From Ardenticatenaceae bacterium (GTDB lineage Bacteria > Chloroflexota > Anaerolineae > Promineifilales > Promineifilaceae): a stretch of 33,011 nucleotides of DNA. Each line of letters starts with the position of its first letter. Within the stretch, counting starts at the first letter, position 1. The DNA is taken from NCBI GenBank assembly GCA_020634565.1, contig JACKBN010000025.1, forward strand, positions 1 through 33,011, written 5' to 3'. The position numbers and the translations under genes are program-made. The notes beneath the pieces were generated by a model, which was given only the letters and a program-made list of their open reading frames with translations, was not told the DNA's origin and ran no database searches. Positions 14,627 to 22,176 of the stretch are shown one piece after another.

Positions 14627-14704
14627 TCGGTATTCAGTAATCAGTAATCGGTGATCCGTAGGGGTAAGGCGATTGGGAAACAGCCGGGAATAGCAAATCG
14701 CCTT
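14627..14704. repeat. Spacer with GTAATCGG units and a 9-bp inverted repeat
   Basis: 14627-14660 holds degenerate CAGTAATC/GTAATCGG units like those at 9368-9458. AAGGCGATT (14666-14674) is then repeated inverted at 14696-14704 with a 21-nt loop. No ribosome site is left before the next ATG at 14727. Confidence 0.65.
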
Positions 14705-14726
14705 GGTCCACTCTTAAACAAAAATC

Positions 14727-15011
14727 ATGCAATTAGCACGCGTTATTGGCACAGTGGTTGCCACCCAAAAATACGAGGGGCTGGAAGGCATCAAATTCCT
14801 GATGGTGCAGCCCTTGAGCAAAACACAAACACCTGTCGGCCAACCGGTGGTGGCGGCGGATGCCACGGCTCAGGCTGGCCCAGATGAGCTTGTATTTATC
14901 GTCGGTAGCCGTGAAGCGGCACAGGCGATGCCCATCCTTTTTGTGCCGGTAGACCACGCTATCGTCGGCATTGTGGACGATGTGCAGCTAAGCGACTTCC
15001 AAAGCGTATAA
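14727..15011 (+). CDS. BMC-P pentameric vertex protein (EutN/CcmL family), second copy
   Basis: A 94-residue EutN/CcmL homologue: MQLARVIGTVVATQKYEGL at the start, GIKFLMVQPL, a VVAADATAQAGPDELVFIVGSREA core and HAIVGIVDDV at the end. It differs clearly from the first copy at 9460, so the two may form different vertices or mixed pentamers. The ATG has no visible ribosome site. The last 24 nt overlap the 3' end of the opposing acetyltransferase gene, and no terminator separates them. It is the last recognised gene of the BMC cluster. Confidence 0.93.
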   Translation: MQLARVIGTVVATQKYEGLEGIKFLMVQPLSKTQTPVGQPVVAADATAQAGPDELVFIVGSREAAQAMPILFVPVDHAIVGIVDDVQLSDFQSV

Positions 15012-15503
15012 CAGCACCTCGCTCTGCCCCCCATCCAGCGAGATGCGCCTCTGAAACGCCAAACCCAGCTTTTCCAGCAGATGAATCGAGCGCTCGTTAT
15101 CAGGCGCAACGATGGCCAGGATAGGCGATAGGTTTAATTCGTGACGCGCGTGGTGGAGAACGGCCGTTGCCGCCTCAAACGCATAACCCTGACCAGTAAA
15201 CGAGGGAAGAAAAGCATAGCCGATGTCTGTGTGGGGGAGAGACGGCCGTTTCACCAAGCCACACATCGCCATCCGCACCTGATCCACCTTGCGCCGGACC
15301 AAATACAGACCAAAACCATGGGCCGCATAGCTGGCCATCGGCCCCTCACGTAAATACGCCTCCGCTTGTGCCACTGTACGAATGCCCCGGTCCCCAATGA
15401 ACCGAATCCAGGATGGATCGTTCATCAGTTCTAAAATGAATGGCGCATCCTCAAGCGAGAGGTGAGAAAGCAACAACCGATCTGTTTCAGCAATAAGCTT
15501 CAC
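14988..15503 (-). CDS. GNAT-family N-acetyltransferase (RimJ/RimL-like)
   Basis: A 171-residue GNAT of the RimJ/RimL type (acetyltransferase_3 style): it opens with ETDRLLLSHLSLEDAPFILELMNDP, has the acetyl-CoA loop in LPSFTGQGYAFEAATAVLHHA and the NERSIHLLEKLGLAF motif near the C-terminus. The family acetylates N-termini of ribosomal proteins or small-molecule amines; the substrate is unknown here. The start is GTG 15503 with GGAG 7 nt upstream, 3 nt after the stop of the DinB-like gene, so the two are probably coupled. Its tail overlaps the second BMC-P gene by 24 nt on the other strand. Confidence 0.9.
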   Translation of the reverse strand: MKLIAETDRLLLSHLSLEDAPFILELMNDPSWIRFIGDRGIRTVAQAEAYLREGPMASYAAHGFGLYLVRRKVDQVRMAMCGLVKRPSLPHTDIGYAFLPSFTGQGYAFEAATAVLHHARHELNLSPILAIVAPDNERSIHLLEKLGLAFQRRISLDGGQSEVLLYALEVA

Positions 15504-15506
15504 TAG

Positions 15507-16088
15507 TTACTCCGCAAACCATTCACTTTCCGGCTGGCCCAAAAGCCGCTGGACATCATTAACGTGATGAAGATTGTGGTACAGCGTAAAGAATAAAATC
15601 TCGCGAACAGTCATTTTGCCCAGCAAAGGATGCGGCAGCAAATAGCTGTCCAGGTCTTTGTCGGACCATTTTTCCAGGCTGGCATGCAGCTCTGTCCCTT
15701 TATCCAACCATTTGCTCAGGACAGCGTTTTGATGCGCTGCTGAAAAATCAGCCTTAACCTCGGGCACAAATGGGCCGCCAGCCTGACCACCGCTGCCCAA
15801 GGCATCCTGCACGTAGGTGTAGCGAACCTGCGCCAGCGTGCGTGATTCATGCCCCACCCAGCCAAAGCGAATACGCAGCATCGTTTTGGGCATGTTCAGA
15901 GCCATAATCACCGGTGCGCAAGATTTGATGAGATGCACCAGATTTTCTGCTGGCGACCAGATGCCAGCTGGAGCAATAAAAAATGGTTCTACAGCTATTT
16001 GAGCAAAAAAGTCATGGACGGCCTCATATTGGCTTGTGAAAGCCGCCACAACTTCTGACTTCGTGAAAGGTGCGCCAAGCTGCAACAT
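15507..16088 (-). CDS. DinB-like four-helix protein
   Basis: A 193-residue protein of the DinB/YfiT-like superfamily (metal-dependent four-helix bundle, found in thiol-dependent transferases and stress proteins). The likely metal-binding histidines are His52 in AENLVHLIK and two in the C-terminal TLYHNLHHVNDV helix. A PHPLLGKMTVREILFF segment is typical. It begins 8 nt after the CHAT protease stop and ends 3 nt before the GNAT gene. Function is uncertain: thiol transferase or damage-response protein are family-based guesses. Confidence 0.82.
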   Translation of the reverse strand: MLQLGAPFTKSEVVAAFTSQYEAVHDFFAQIAVEPFFIAPAGIWSPAENLVHLIKSCAPVIMALNMPKTMLRIRFGWVGHESRTLAQVRYTYVQDALGSGGQAGGPFVPEVKADFSAAHQNAVLSKWLDKGTELHASLEKWSDKDLDSYLLPHPLLGKMTVREILFFTLYHNLHHVNDVQRLLGQPESEWFAE

Positions 16089-16096
16089 TCAGCAGA

Positions 16097-18346
16097 TCAG
16101 GCCAGTTTGAGGGCTGGCAAAGCGTAGGGGATGTACACCAAACCCAGCGGATTACCTTGTTTGAGTAAATGAAGCCGGGCACCGCGCACGGCTTCGCCCA
16201 ATGTCTGGTTCTCAAAGAGGAAGCGGCGCAGGCATTCTTCGGCAAACTGCACGGCGAGGGGCTCGAAAATCGTGATTTCTGTGCCGATGACCCCCGCCGC
16301 GCCGCTGGTCTCGATGAACCCGCTGACAAAGTCGAGGGCGCGTTCCGGGGTGATTTGGGTGGTGTGGCAGCCGTTGATGAAGACAAGCGGCCGTATTTTT
16401 TCCCAATAAATGCGGCGAGCCAGCAGATTTCCTTGCGTGAACCAATCATCATTTTCGTCGCCCAAACGCAGATAGGGCAGGCCTTTGTCGGTTAAGCCGC
16501 CATGACAATAAAAGTAAACAACCTGCGACTCGGTGGCTTTAAGCATGTCGAGGGATTTATTGCGGCTGTCGGCATATTCCCAGCCCACACCCATCGCTTG
16601 CAAACGCTGCTCGTGAGACGGCCGTTCCGCAAAATTCTTCCATACGCTCACGGCCATCTTCGGCGAGCTGCCACCAATCTTTAGTGGGGCATCCGGCGCT
16701 GTTTTGATGGATAGGGGCAGCCCCAAGTAATGCCGGAATCCCCAAAACCCGCTGGGACAAACAACCAGTTCTTGCCCATGACTGGGGCAGTTGCCCTGGA
16801 AACAGGCAGATTCTGCCAACGGCTTGTCGCCTTCAAGCGCCTGCACAAACTCCGGGCAAAGTGAATAATCAGACGACTCGTTCCCCTCAATCAGTGGATG
16901 ATCGTAAATCATGGCCGCCGGAAACACGAGGTTGGCCTGTTCCTTGGTGGCAATTTGCACCTGTCCGGGTTTACGCATCAAATCTTGCAGTTTAAAGGAA
17001 GCCGGGGCGCTGCCCGCCAATCGGACCGCCAAGCCAGCATAAGCCCGCCACCCGTTGATGGCCATCGAAACCAGGTCCGATTGTAACTGCTTCAGATTTA
17101 GCTTGTTGCTATACAGGTATTTTTTGTTGGATTCGTACGGGTTTTCATCCCCCCAGGCCGCTTTACGGAGCGCGCCACGGGTCCAACCTAACAGCTGGGC
17201 AATTTCGCCTTCGCCGAGGGTCGCATCATTTTTGAATTCTTGATCACCTAGAAAGCGGAAGCCGTGGCTGCCGTTGCCATTGTCATTCACCATGACGCTT
17301 AGAATGTTTTCGCCCATGGCAGCCAGCTGTTCCCCATCCAGACTTTTGGAGAGGGTGTAATCGGAGGTGTGCCACATCATGCGATAAGGTTGGGCAGAAG
17401 AGGTTGCCGAGGCACGAACCACAACAAGGTGAGATTGGACGAGGGTGTTTTGGTAGTAGATGTTGCAGCGAAGACGGCCGTATGCCTCACCAGCCATCAG
17501 GCGCACCCCAAAATAGAGCCGTCGATCCAATGTTTCAGAGGGAACGGCCGTTGGCTCATCTGCCCGTCGGGTAACCAAAATGTCGCCTCTCGGAGCTAGC
17601 TGAATTTCGCCCACCTCAGCGCCGGTAAGCTCAATTTCATCGTCAAAGGCAAAGAGGGCAATGGTTAGACGCGCTTCTGGCGGCAGTTTGTCGGTAGGCA
17701 GCACAATGCCTTCCTGGGCCATGCCTTCGGCCATCAGATCGCCAATTTGCAGCCAGAAGTAGTAAGGTTGACCGGCGGCAAGCGGCGCATTGAAATTCTC
17801 AATGAGTTCAGTTGGGGCAGATTGGCTGGCAAAGCCAGTGTTTACGAAACGGGTCGGCGACTCTTCAGCCAGTTCAAGACCCTTACTACCGTTAAAATCC
17901 ACGCCTTGCACCGTCGTTTGGAAGCGATCGATCAGCTCCTGCAAGCTGGTACCCCCCAGCAAGCGTTCCCGAATATAGTTGGCATCATCTCCTTCCAGAT
18001 CGGGGTAGGCAGCAAAAGCGGCTTCCGGATCTTTGCGGAAGAGGGCGAGGAAAGCGTCATCATCACGCAGGTGCAGCACCATTTGCAGGCGGGGCGGATT
18101 TTCTTTGGCAGGAGCGTCGGCAGAGGCAGACGGCCGTTCCGGCACAGGCACGCCAAACCGTTGGGCAACGGCCGTCAGGCTGTCCCAATCTTCTATCTTG
18201 TCTTTCAGATATTTCGCATCGAACTTGTCCAGCTCAGGGAATTCGGCCAGCACTGCGTCTGCATCCTGCAAAAATCGCGCCAAAAACGCAGCGTCATTGA
18301 GCAGCCGCGTCACAATTTCCACCCGAACCTGTTTAGAATCCGCCAT
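16097..18346 (-). CDS. CHAT-domain caspase-like protease with N-terminal repeats
   Basis: A 749-residue protein. The C-terminal part (about 580-745) is a CHAT caspase-like peptidase with its His-Cys dyad intact: His615 in YFYCHGGL and Cys660 in VFINGCHTT. The N-terminus has two copies of an approximately 50-residue helical repeat (about 10-60 and 88-145; compare AAFLARFLQDADAVLAEFPE with DAFLALFRKDPEAAFAAYPD). A beta-rich middle region (about 190-310) follows, then a region of unknown fold with several Cys (about 480-530). CHAT proteases act as effectors in conflict, cell-death or signalling systems; the trigger here is unknown. It sits 86 nt after a membrane-protein gene, with a hairpin between. 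Cytoplasmic, as no signal peptide or TM segment is visible. Confidence 0.88.
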   Translation of the reverse strand: MADSKQVRVEIVTRLLNDAAFLARFLQDADAVLAEFPELDKFDAKYLKDKIEDWDSLTAVAQRFGVPVPERPSASADAPAKENPPRLQMVLHLRDDDAFLALFRKDPEAAFAAYPDLEGDDANYIRERLLGGTSLQELIDRFQTTVQGVDFNGSKGLELAEESPTRFVNTGFASQSAPTELIENFNAPLAAGQPYYFWLQIGDLMAEGMAQEGIVLPTDKLPPEARLTIALFAFDDEIELTGAEVGEIQLAPRGDILVTRRADEPTAVPSETLDRRLYFGVRLMAGEAYGRLRCNIYYQNTLVQSHLVVVRASATSSAQPYRMMWHTSDYTLSKSLDGEQLAAMGENILSVMVNDNGNGSHGFRFLGDQEFKNDATLGEGEIAQLLGWTRGALRKAAWGDENPYESNKKYLYSNKLNLKQLQSDLVSMAINGWRAYAGLAVRLAGSAPASFKLQDLMRKPGQVQIATKEQANLVFPAAMIYDHPLIEGNESSDYSLCPEFVQALEGDKPLAESACFQGNCPSHGQELVVCPSGFWGFRHYLGLPLSIKTAPDAPLKIGGSSPKMAVSVWKNFAERPSHEQRLQAMGVGWEYADSRNKSLDMLKATESQVVYFYCHGGLTDKGLPYLRLGDENDDWFTQGNLLARRIYWEKIRPLVFINGCHTTQITPERALDFVSGFIETSGAAGVIGTEITIFEPLAVQFAEECLRRFLFENQTLGEAVRGARLHLLKQGNPLGLVYIPYALPALKLA

Positions 18347-18389
18347 GTTGCACCTATTTTTGAATGTGTGTTGGCACTATCAGAAACAA

Positions 18390-18416
18390 GTGCATGCAGC
18401 CAATGACTGCATGCAC
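18390..18416. repeat. 10-bp hairpin between membrane-protein gene and CHAT gene
   Basis: GTGCATGCAG (18390-18399) pairs exactly with 18407-18416 across a 7-nt loop. On the minus strand it is followed by TTGTTTCTGATA, only weakly T-rich, so it may be an attenuator or partial terminator lowering CHAT expression. Confidence 0.55.
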
Positions 18417-18432
18417 CTTACCATCCATTTAC

Positions 18433-18855
18433 TTATTCGCGTCCGCCGCTGCCGCCATGATCGCCCATTGCGGTGCCACCGCCGCCCAACTCAGCAGATT
18501 GGTTACGGCTCATTTCGTCATCAGCCAGCTTTTTGGAACGGCCGTCTAAAAACCATTCCACAAAAAACTTTTTAGAACGAGCCACCTGCAAGTTCAAGAC
18601 GATGAAATAGCTAAAAAAGCCGATGAACAAACCAACCCCATACCCACCAAACAGGTCAGTGCCTTCCGGGAACAAAGCCAAAATAGCGGCCCCGCCGATG
18701 ATACCGATAACCGTCGCCAAATCACTGAATTGCACATCGCCCGTGCGGTAACGATTAATGTAATAAACTAACCAGCCAATAATGGTGCCAAAACCCATCG
18801 CACCATAAATTTGAAGCTGGGATGCGGCCACTGCTGCTTCTGCTTGAAAATACAT
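18433..18855 (-). CDS. Small membrane protein upstream of the CHAT protease gene
   Basis: A 140-residue protein with about three hydrophobic segments (FGTIIGWLVYYI at about 22-33, LATVIGIIGGAAILALF near 46-62, GVGLFIGFFSYFIVLNL near 73-89), then a basic stretch (ARSKKFFVEWFLDGRSKK) and a Gly-rich cytoplasmic tail ending GDHGGSGGRE. I recognise no named family. The ribosome site is very strong (AGGAGGAA, 6 nt from the ATG), pointing to high expression. It is 35 nt after another small membrane protein gene. It could anchor or sense for the CHAT protein, but that rests on position only. Confidence 0.75.
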   Translation of the reverse strand: MYFQAEAAVAASQLQIYGAMGFGTIIGWLVYYINRYRTGDVQFSDLATVIGIIGGAAILALFPEGTDLFGGYGVGLFIGFFSYFIVLNLQVARSKKFFVEWFLDGRSKKLADDEMSRNQSAELGGGGTAMGDHGGSGGRE

Positions 18856-18890
18856 GCGTCGTTCCTCCTGTTTGAACGATTAGTAAACGG

Positions 18891-19238
18891 TTATGAACTT
18901 CTACGCCTGCGGCGCAGCTGCTGCCGCCAGGCAAAATGAACTAAAAACGAAAGGGTAAGCGCTACAAAAAAGGGAATCAGTGAGGTGGCATCGGTGAAGC
19001 TGTAGATGAGCCAGGCAAACCAGGCGGTAAAAATGGCGACGGCAAGAAAGTTGAGATACGGCCGTCTCTCCGTTTGCCACTTTGCTATAAAAGCAATGAA
19101 AAACTTTTTAAGCGGGGATGTGCTGCTCTCTGCTTCACTCTTTTGCGAGGCACGCACTCTAACTGGCCGCTGATCCACCAATAACACGAGGAACCAGCCC
19201 CACATCAGCCCAGCGCCAATTATGCCTGCAATAACCAC
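18891..19238 (-). CDS. Small three-helix membrane protein
   Basis: A 115-residue protein: N-terminal hydrophobic helix (VIAGIIGAGLMWGWFLVLLV), a charged loop (about 22-58), then two further hydrophobic stretches (YLNFLAVAIFTAWFAWLIY and LIPFFVALTLSFLVHFAW) and a very basic tail QQLRRRRRSS. No family recognised. The start is GTG 19238 with GGAG 6 nt upstream; the overlapping ATG at 19240 is out of frame. It follows the hybrid kinase gene by 148 nt, and the next membrane gene starts 35 nt further on. Confidence 0.7.
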   Translation of the reverse strand: MVIAGIIGAGLMWGWFLVLLVDQRPVRVRASQKSEAESSTSPLKKFFIAFIAKWQTERRPYLNFLAVAIFTAWFAWLIYSFTDATSLIPFFVALTLSFLVHFAWRQQLRRRRRSS

Positions 19239-19386
19239 ATTTTTCTCCGAGCATTGAATTTATGTAGACAGGATAGCATAGGCCAACAAGGGTGACAAGC
19301 AAACCACGCAGCAAAATGATTCGGCCGTATGATGATTCAGATGCAGCTTCTAAAGGCAGAAAAAATAGCTGTTCGTGCCTGCGGTT

Positions 19387-21783
19387 TTATCCCTGATAAA
19401 CGGGGAGCTTAATGGCGAAGTGGAACCCAGACTGTTTGCCCCGGCTAAACAAGAGCTGCCCCTTGTGCAGCAAAATATAGCCTTTGGCAATGTAGAGGCT
19501 GGGGCCATATTCGGGGAATTGCAGCAGGTCAGGCTCATCATTAGACAAGATTTCATTGAACCGGGCTACCGTCTGGTCATCCAGCCCAGCCGAAACAGAA
19601 ATCACTATCTCTATACTGCTGGATTTGCCATTGTAAAGCGAGAAGGTGAGCTCCTCTTTTCTGGCTGAAGGCACAGAGTGTTGGATGCTCAGCACCACCA
19701 CACGTTCAATCGCTTCTTGCAGCGTAGACCAATCTGCCTCCACCGTTGGCATGTCGGAAATCGTCGTCATGTCGATATGCCAGCCAGCTGCTTCGGGTCG
19801 CTGGCGCAAGGCCTGGCAAGTCTCAAACAGCAAGCCACCCAAATTGGGCAGAGGATACGCCTTCAAGCCGTGTGCCGTCCAGGCTTCGCCTGTTTTCAGT
19901 TCAGCTAAAGAGATGAAATCTTCGATGAGATGAGTGAGACGTAGGCTGTTGTCTTGGATGCCACGCAGCGAGTGTTTTAAATCCTGATCCGTATTCGCGT
20001 CTTGTAGCGCTTTGGCCAGCTCATCGGAATGCTCAGATACCGAAGCCAAAGGCGTACGAAAATCGGGCGTAATCAGATTGATAATGCTGCGCTTGAGTTG
20101 ATCAAAGCTTTGGGCCACCAGACCTTGATTGTGGAAATGTTTGTCTAGCTGTTTTTCCACAAAACGGAGCACATCGTCGCTGTCGTATGGCTTGGTGATG
20201 TATTCATCCACGCCGCGCCGAAAACCTTCATATTCATCCTGTTTTTCACCTTTGGCGGTCAGGAAAATAAAGGGGATATGTAACCATTGGGAGTTTTCGC
20301 GCACGCGAAGGAGGAATTCGTAGCCTGACATTTTGGGCATCATAATGTCAGAGATGATGAGGTCAGGAATTTGCTGTTTCATAACGTCCAGGGCATCCTG
20401 GCCATTAAGAGCCGTCAGCACTTTCAGCTTATATTTGCCGTCAAAAATGGTGAGCAAATCTTCCAAACCGTTTAACAAATGACGGTCATCCTCCACCACC
20501 AAAACGGTGGCGCTAAGTTTGCCACCCTTCATTAACGCACTGCTTTCTTGCTGCTTTTGGGGCTGGTAAATGGGTAGGGTAATGATGAACTTACTGCCTA
20601 CACCCTCCTGGCTTTCGGCTTCGATACGGCCGTTATGCAGCAACACAATCCCCTGAACAATGGCCAAACCAGTGCCAGCCCCCTGCTGTTCCAGGATACC
20701 TCGATTGTATTGCACAAAAGGCTCAAAAACCTGGCTGTTCATGTGAGAGGGAAACCCCATCCCTTCATCTGATACCACAATTTGGATATCTTTGCCTTGT
20801 ACTGTGGCGGAAACGCTGATGTGATTGATTCGCCCCGCATTTGGCTCGGTAAATTTGATGGCGTTGCTAAGCAGTCGTTCCAGAGCATCGATGAGGGTTT
20901 GGGGGTCGCCAAAAATTGGCGGCAAATTTTGAGGGATATCGCTGGTAAGTTGGTATCGAACGGGTTCGTTCGGCGTTTGGTAAGAAGCGACAACCTGTTC
21001 AAGAAGCCGAGAGACATGGTGCAACGGTCTGGCATTGGCCAGGTAGTTTGCCTGCGCTTCACCGCTGCGCAGTTCCATTACTTGAATGAAATCATCAACA
21101 AGATGGGTTAGACGAAAACAGCCAGCCTGAATACCGCGCAGATATTCCCGATAATTACGGCCGTCTGTAAACTCGGTCAAGCTGTCAGCCAACATTTCAT
21201 AGTACGCCGTCACATAAGTCAACGGCGTACGAAATTCATGGTTGAGAATCTGCAAGATATTCTTCTTGAGCGACTCGATGTTACGCTGCCGCGCCTCTTT
21301 GCGCTCATAAGACATATCCAACTGGGCATTAATCAGCGTCAAGAGTTCAGAAATGACAAATGGCTTGGTGATGTAAAGATCAGCATCACTTAACCGCCCC
21401 TTGCGAATATCCGGCTCCTCACCTTTGGCTGTAACAAAAATAAAGGGGATTTGAATCCATTCCGGATTGGCACGCACATGATTCAGGAATTCATAACCGC
21501 CCATTTGGGGCATCATTACGTCAGAGATGATGAGATCAGGTTCATGGCTGGCCATGACCTCAAGGGCCATCCGGCCATCATTGGCTTGCAAAACGGTAAT
21601 GTCGTAGCCTAAATCGGCAATCTCCAGCAAATCATTCATGCCGTCAAGCATCGATTGATCATCTTCGACGATTAAGATAGTAGCGGCACGGCGGTTGGAA
21701 TTTTGGGTTGATTGCATCATGGATTCAAGTAAATGACCATTAACAGCGTGAGCAGAATCTAGAGGTGGGTAAACTTTATTCAT
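19387..21783 (-). CDS. Duplicated hybrid histidine kinase (Rec-HK-Rec-degenerate HK)
   Basis: A 798-residue cytoplasmic protein made of two receiver-kinase units. The first: receiver 33-155 (phospho-acceptor Asp88), HisKA with His182 in LNHEFRTPL, and ATPase with N-box SNAIKF, DEGMGF and GAGTGLAI. The second: receiver 425-548 (Asp479), then a kinase-like region where the phospho-His is replaced (TPDFRTPL, Pro573), the N-box Asn is gone and the ATP-lid motifs are lost. So one active and one pseudo-kinase half are likely. No sensor or TM domain. I chose ATG 21783; a TTG at 21801 would extend it by 6 residues. It may signal to the small membrane proteins and CHAT protease downstream. Confidence 0.92.
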   Translation of the reverse strand: MNKVYPPLDSAHAVNGHLLESMMQSTQNSNRRAATILIVEDDQSMLDGMNDLLEIADLGYDITVLQANDGRMALEVMASHEPDLIISDVMMPQMGGYEFLNHVRANPEWIQIPFIFVTAKGEEPDIRKGRLSDADLYITKPFVISELLTLINAQLDMSYERKEARQRNIESLKKNILQILNHEFRTPLTYVTAYYEMLADSLTEFTDGRNYREYLRGIQAGCFRLTHLVDDFIQVMELRSGEAQANYLANARPLHHVSRLLEQVVASYQTPNEPVRYQLTSDIPQNLPPIFGDPQTLIDALERLLSNAIKFTEPNAGRINHISVSATVQGKDIQIVVSDEGMGFPSHMNSQVFEPFVQYNRGILEQQGAGTGLAIVQGIVLLHNGRIEAESQEGVGSKFIITLPIYQPQKQQESSALMKGGKLSATVLVVEDDRHLLNGLEDLLTIFDGKYKLKVLTALNGQDALDVMKQQIPDLIISDIMMPKMSGYEFLLRVRENSQWLHIPFIFLTAKGEKQDEYEGFRRGVDEYITKPYDSDDVLRFVEKQLDKHFHNQGLVAQSFDQLKRSIINLITPDFRTPLASVSEHSDELAKALQDANTDQDLKHSLRGIQDNSLRLTHLIEDFISLAELKTGEAWTAHGLKAYPLPNLGGLLFETCQALRQRPEAAGWHIDMTTISDMPTVEADWSTLQEAIERVVVLSIQHSVPSARKEELTFSLYNGKSSSIEIVISVSAGLDDQTVARFNEILSNDEPDLLQFPEYGPSLYIAKGYILLHKGQLLFSRGKQSGFHFAIKLPVYQG

Positions 21784-22176
21784 CTTGTTTACTCTTTTCA
21801 AGCAAATTATAAAAAGAAATTCAAAATAAGTAAGCTATCTGGTTGTAATTTGCTCAAGTAAAAACCAAATGTGCATGTATGCACATTCAAAATACCTTTT
21901 GGCTTTTACACTATATGGAAATACAGAACCCCATTTCTGCCTGAATGCTTGCGCATCAGCAAATTCATTCTGGAAAATTATATCGTATCTACAAATTACC
22001 TCGCGCTGTGAATTTTGTACCGAATTTCTGACATCCCTTCTAATCATACTTTTACCGCATAGAAGGTGCCAATGTGATAAAGACAAAGCAACCAGTGCCG
22101 ACAGAACGACACTGGTTGCCAATAGTCCAATTTAATTTTCAACTACCAAATTATACGGCAAGCAATTGAACACTAT
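21784..22176. other. Intergenic region between kinase and LPXTG-type gene
   Basis: About 390 nt, AT-rich, with no gene I can support; a 95-codon minus-strand frame (21835-22122) has odd composition and overlaps a terminator. It holds a terminator-like hairpin at 22088-22119, and a minus-strand TATAAT at 21806-21811 that could be the -10 of the kinase gene, though no good -35 lies 16-18 nt upstream. Confidence 0.5.
22075..22119 (-). terminator. Probable terminator of the LPXTG-type gene
   Basis: GCAACCAGTG (22088-22097) pairs exactly with 22110-22119 across a 12-nt loop. On the minus strand a T-rich tract (TTTGTCTTTATC) follows. It lies 58 nt beyond the stop and probably ends the long minus-strand operon. 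Confidence 0.65.

Noticed and set aside
7112..14704. CRISPR array in the repeat-rich spacers
   Set aside because: Repeats are degenerate, short, directly adjacent and in both orientations, with no unique spacers of uniform length and no cas genes.
21835..22122. 95-codon minus-strand frame between the LPXTG-type and kinase genes
   Set aside because: It begins beyond the terminator hairpin, has no ribosome site, an unusual Cys/Trp-rich composition, and covers a likely promoter region.
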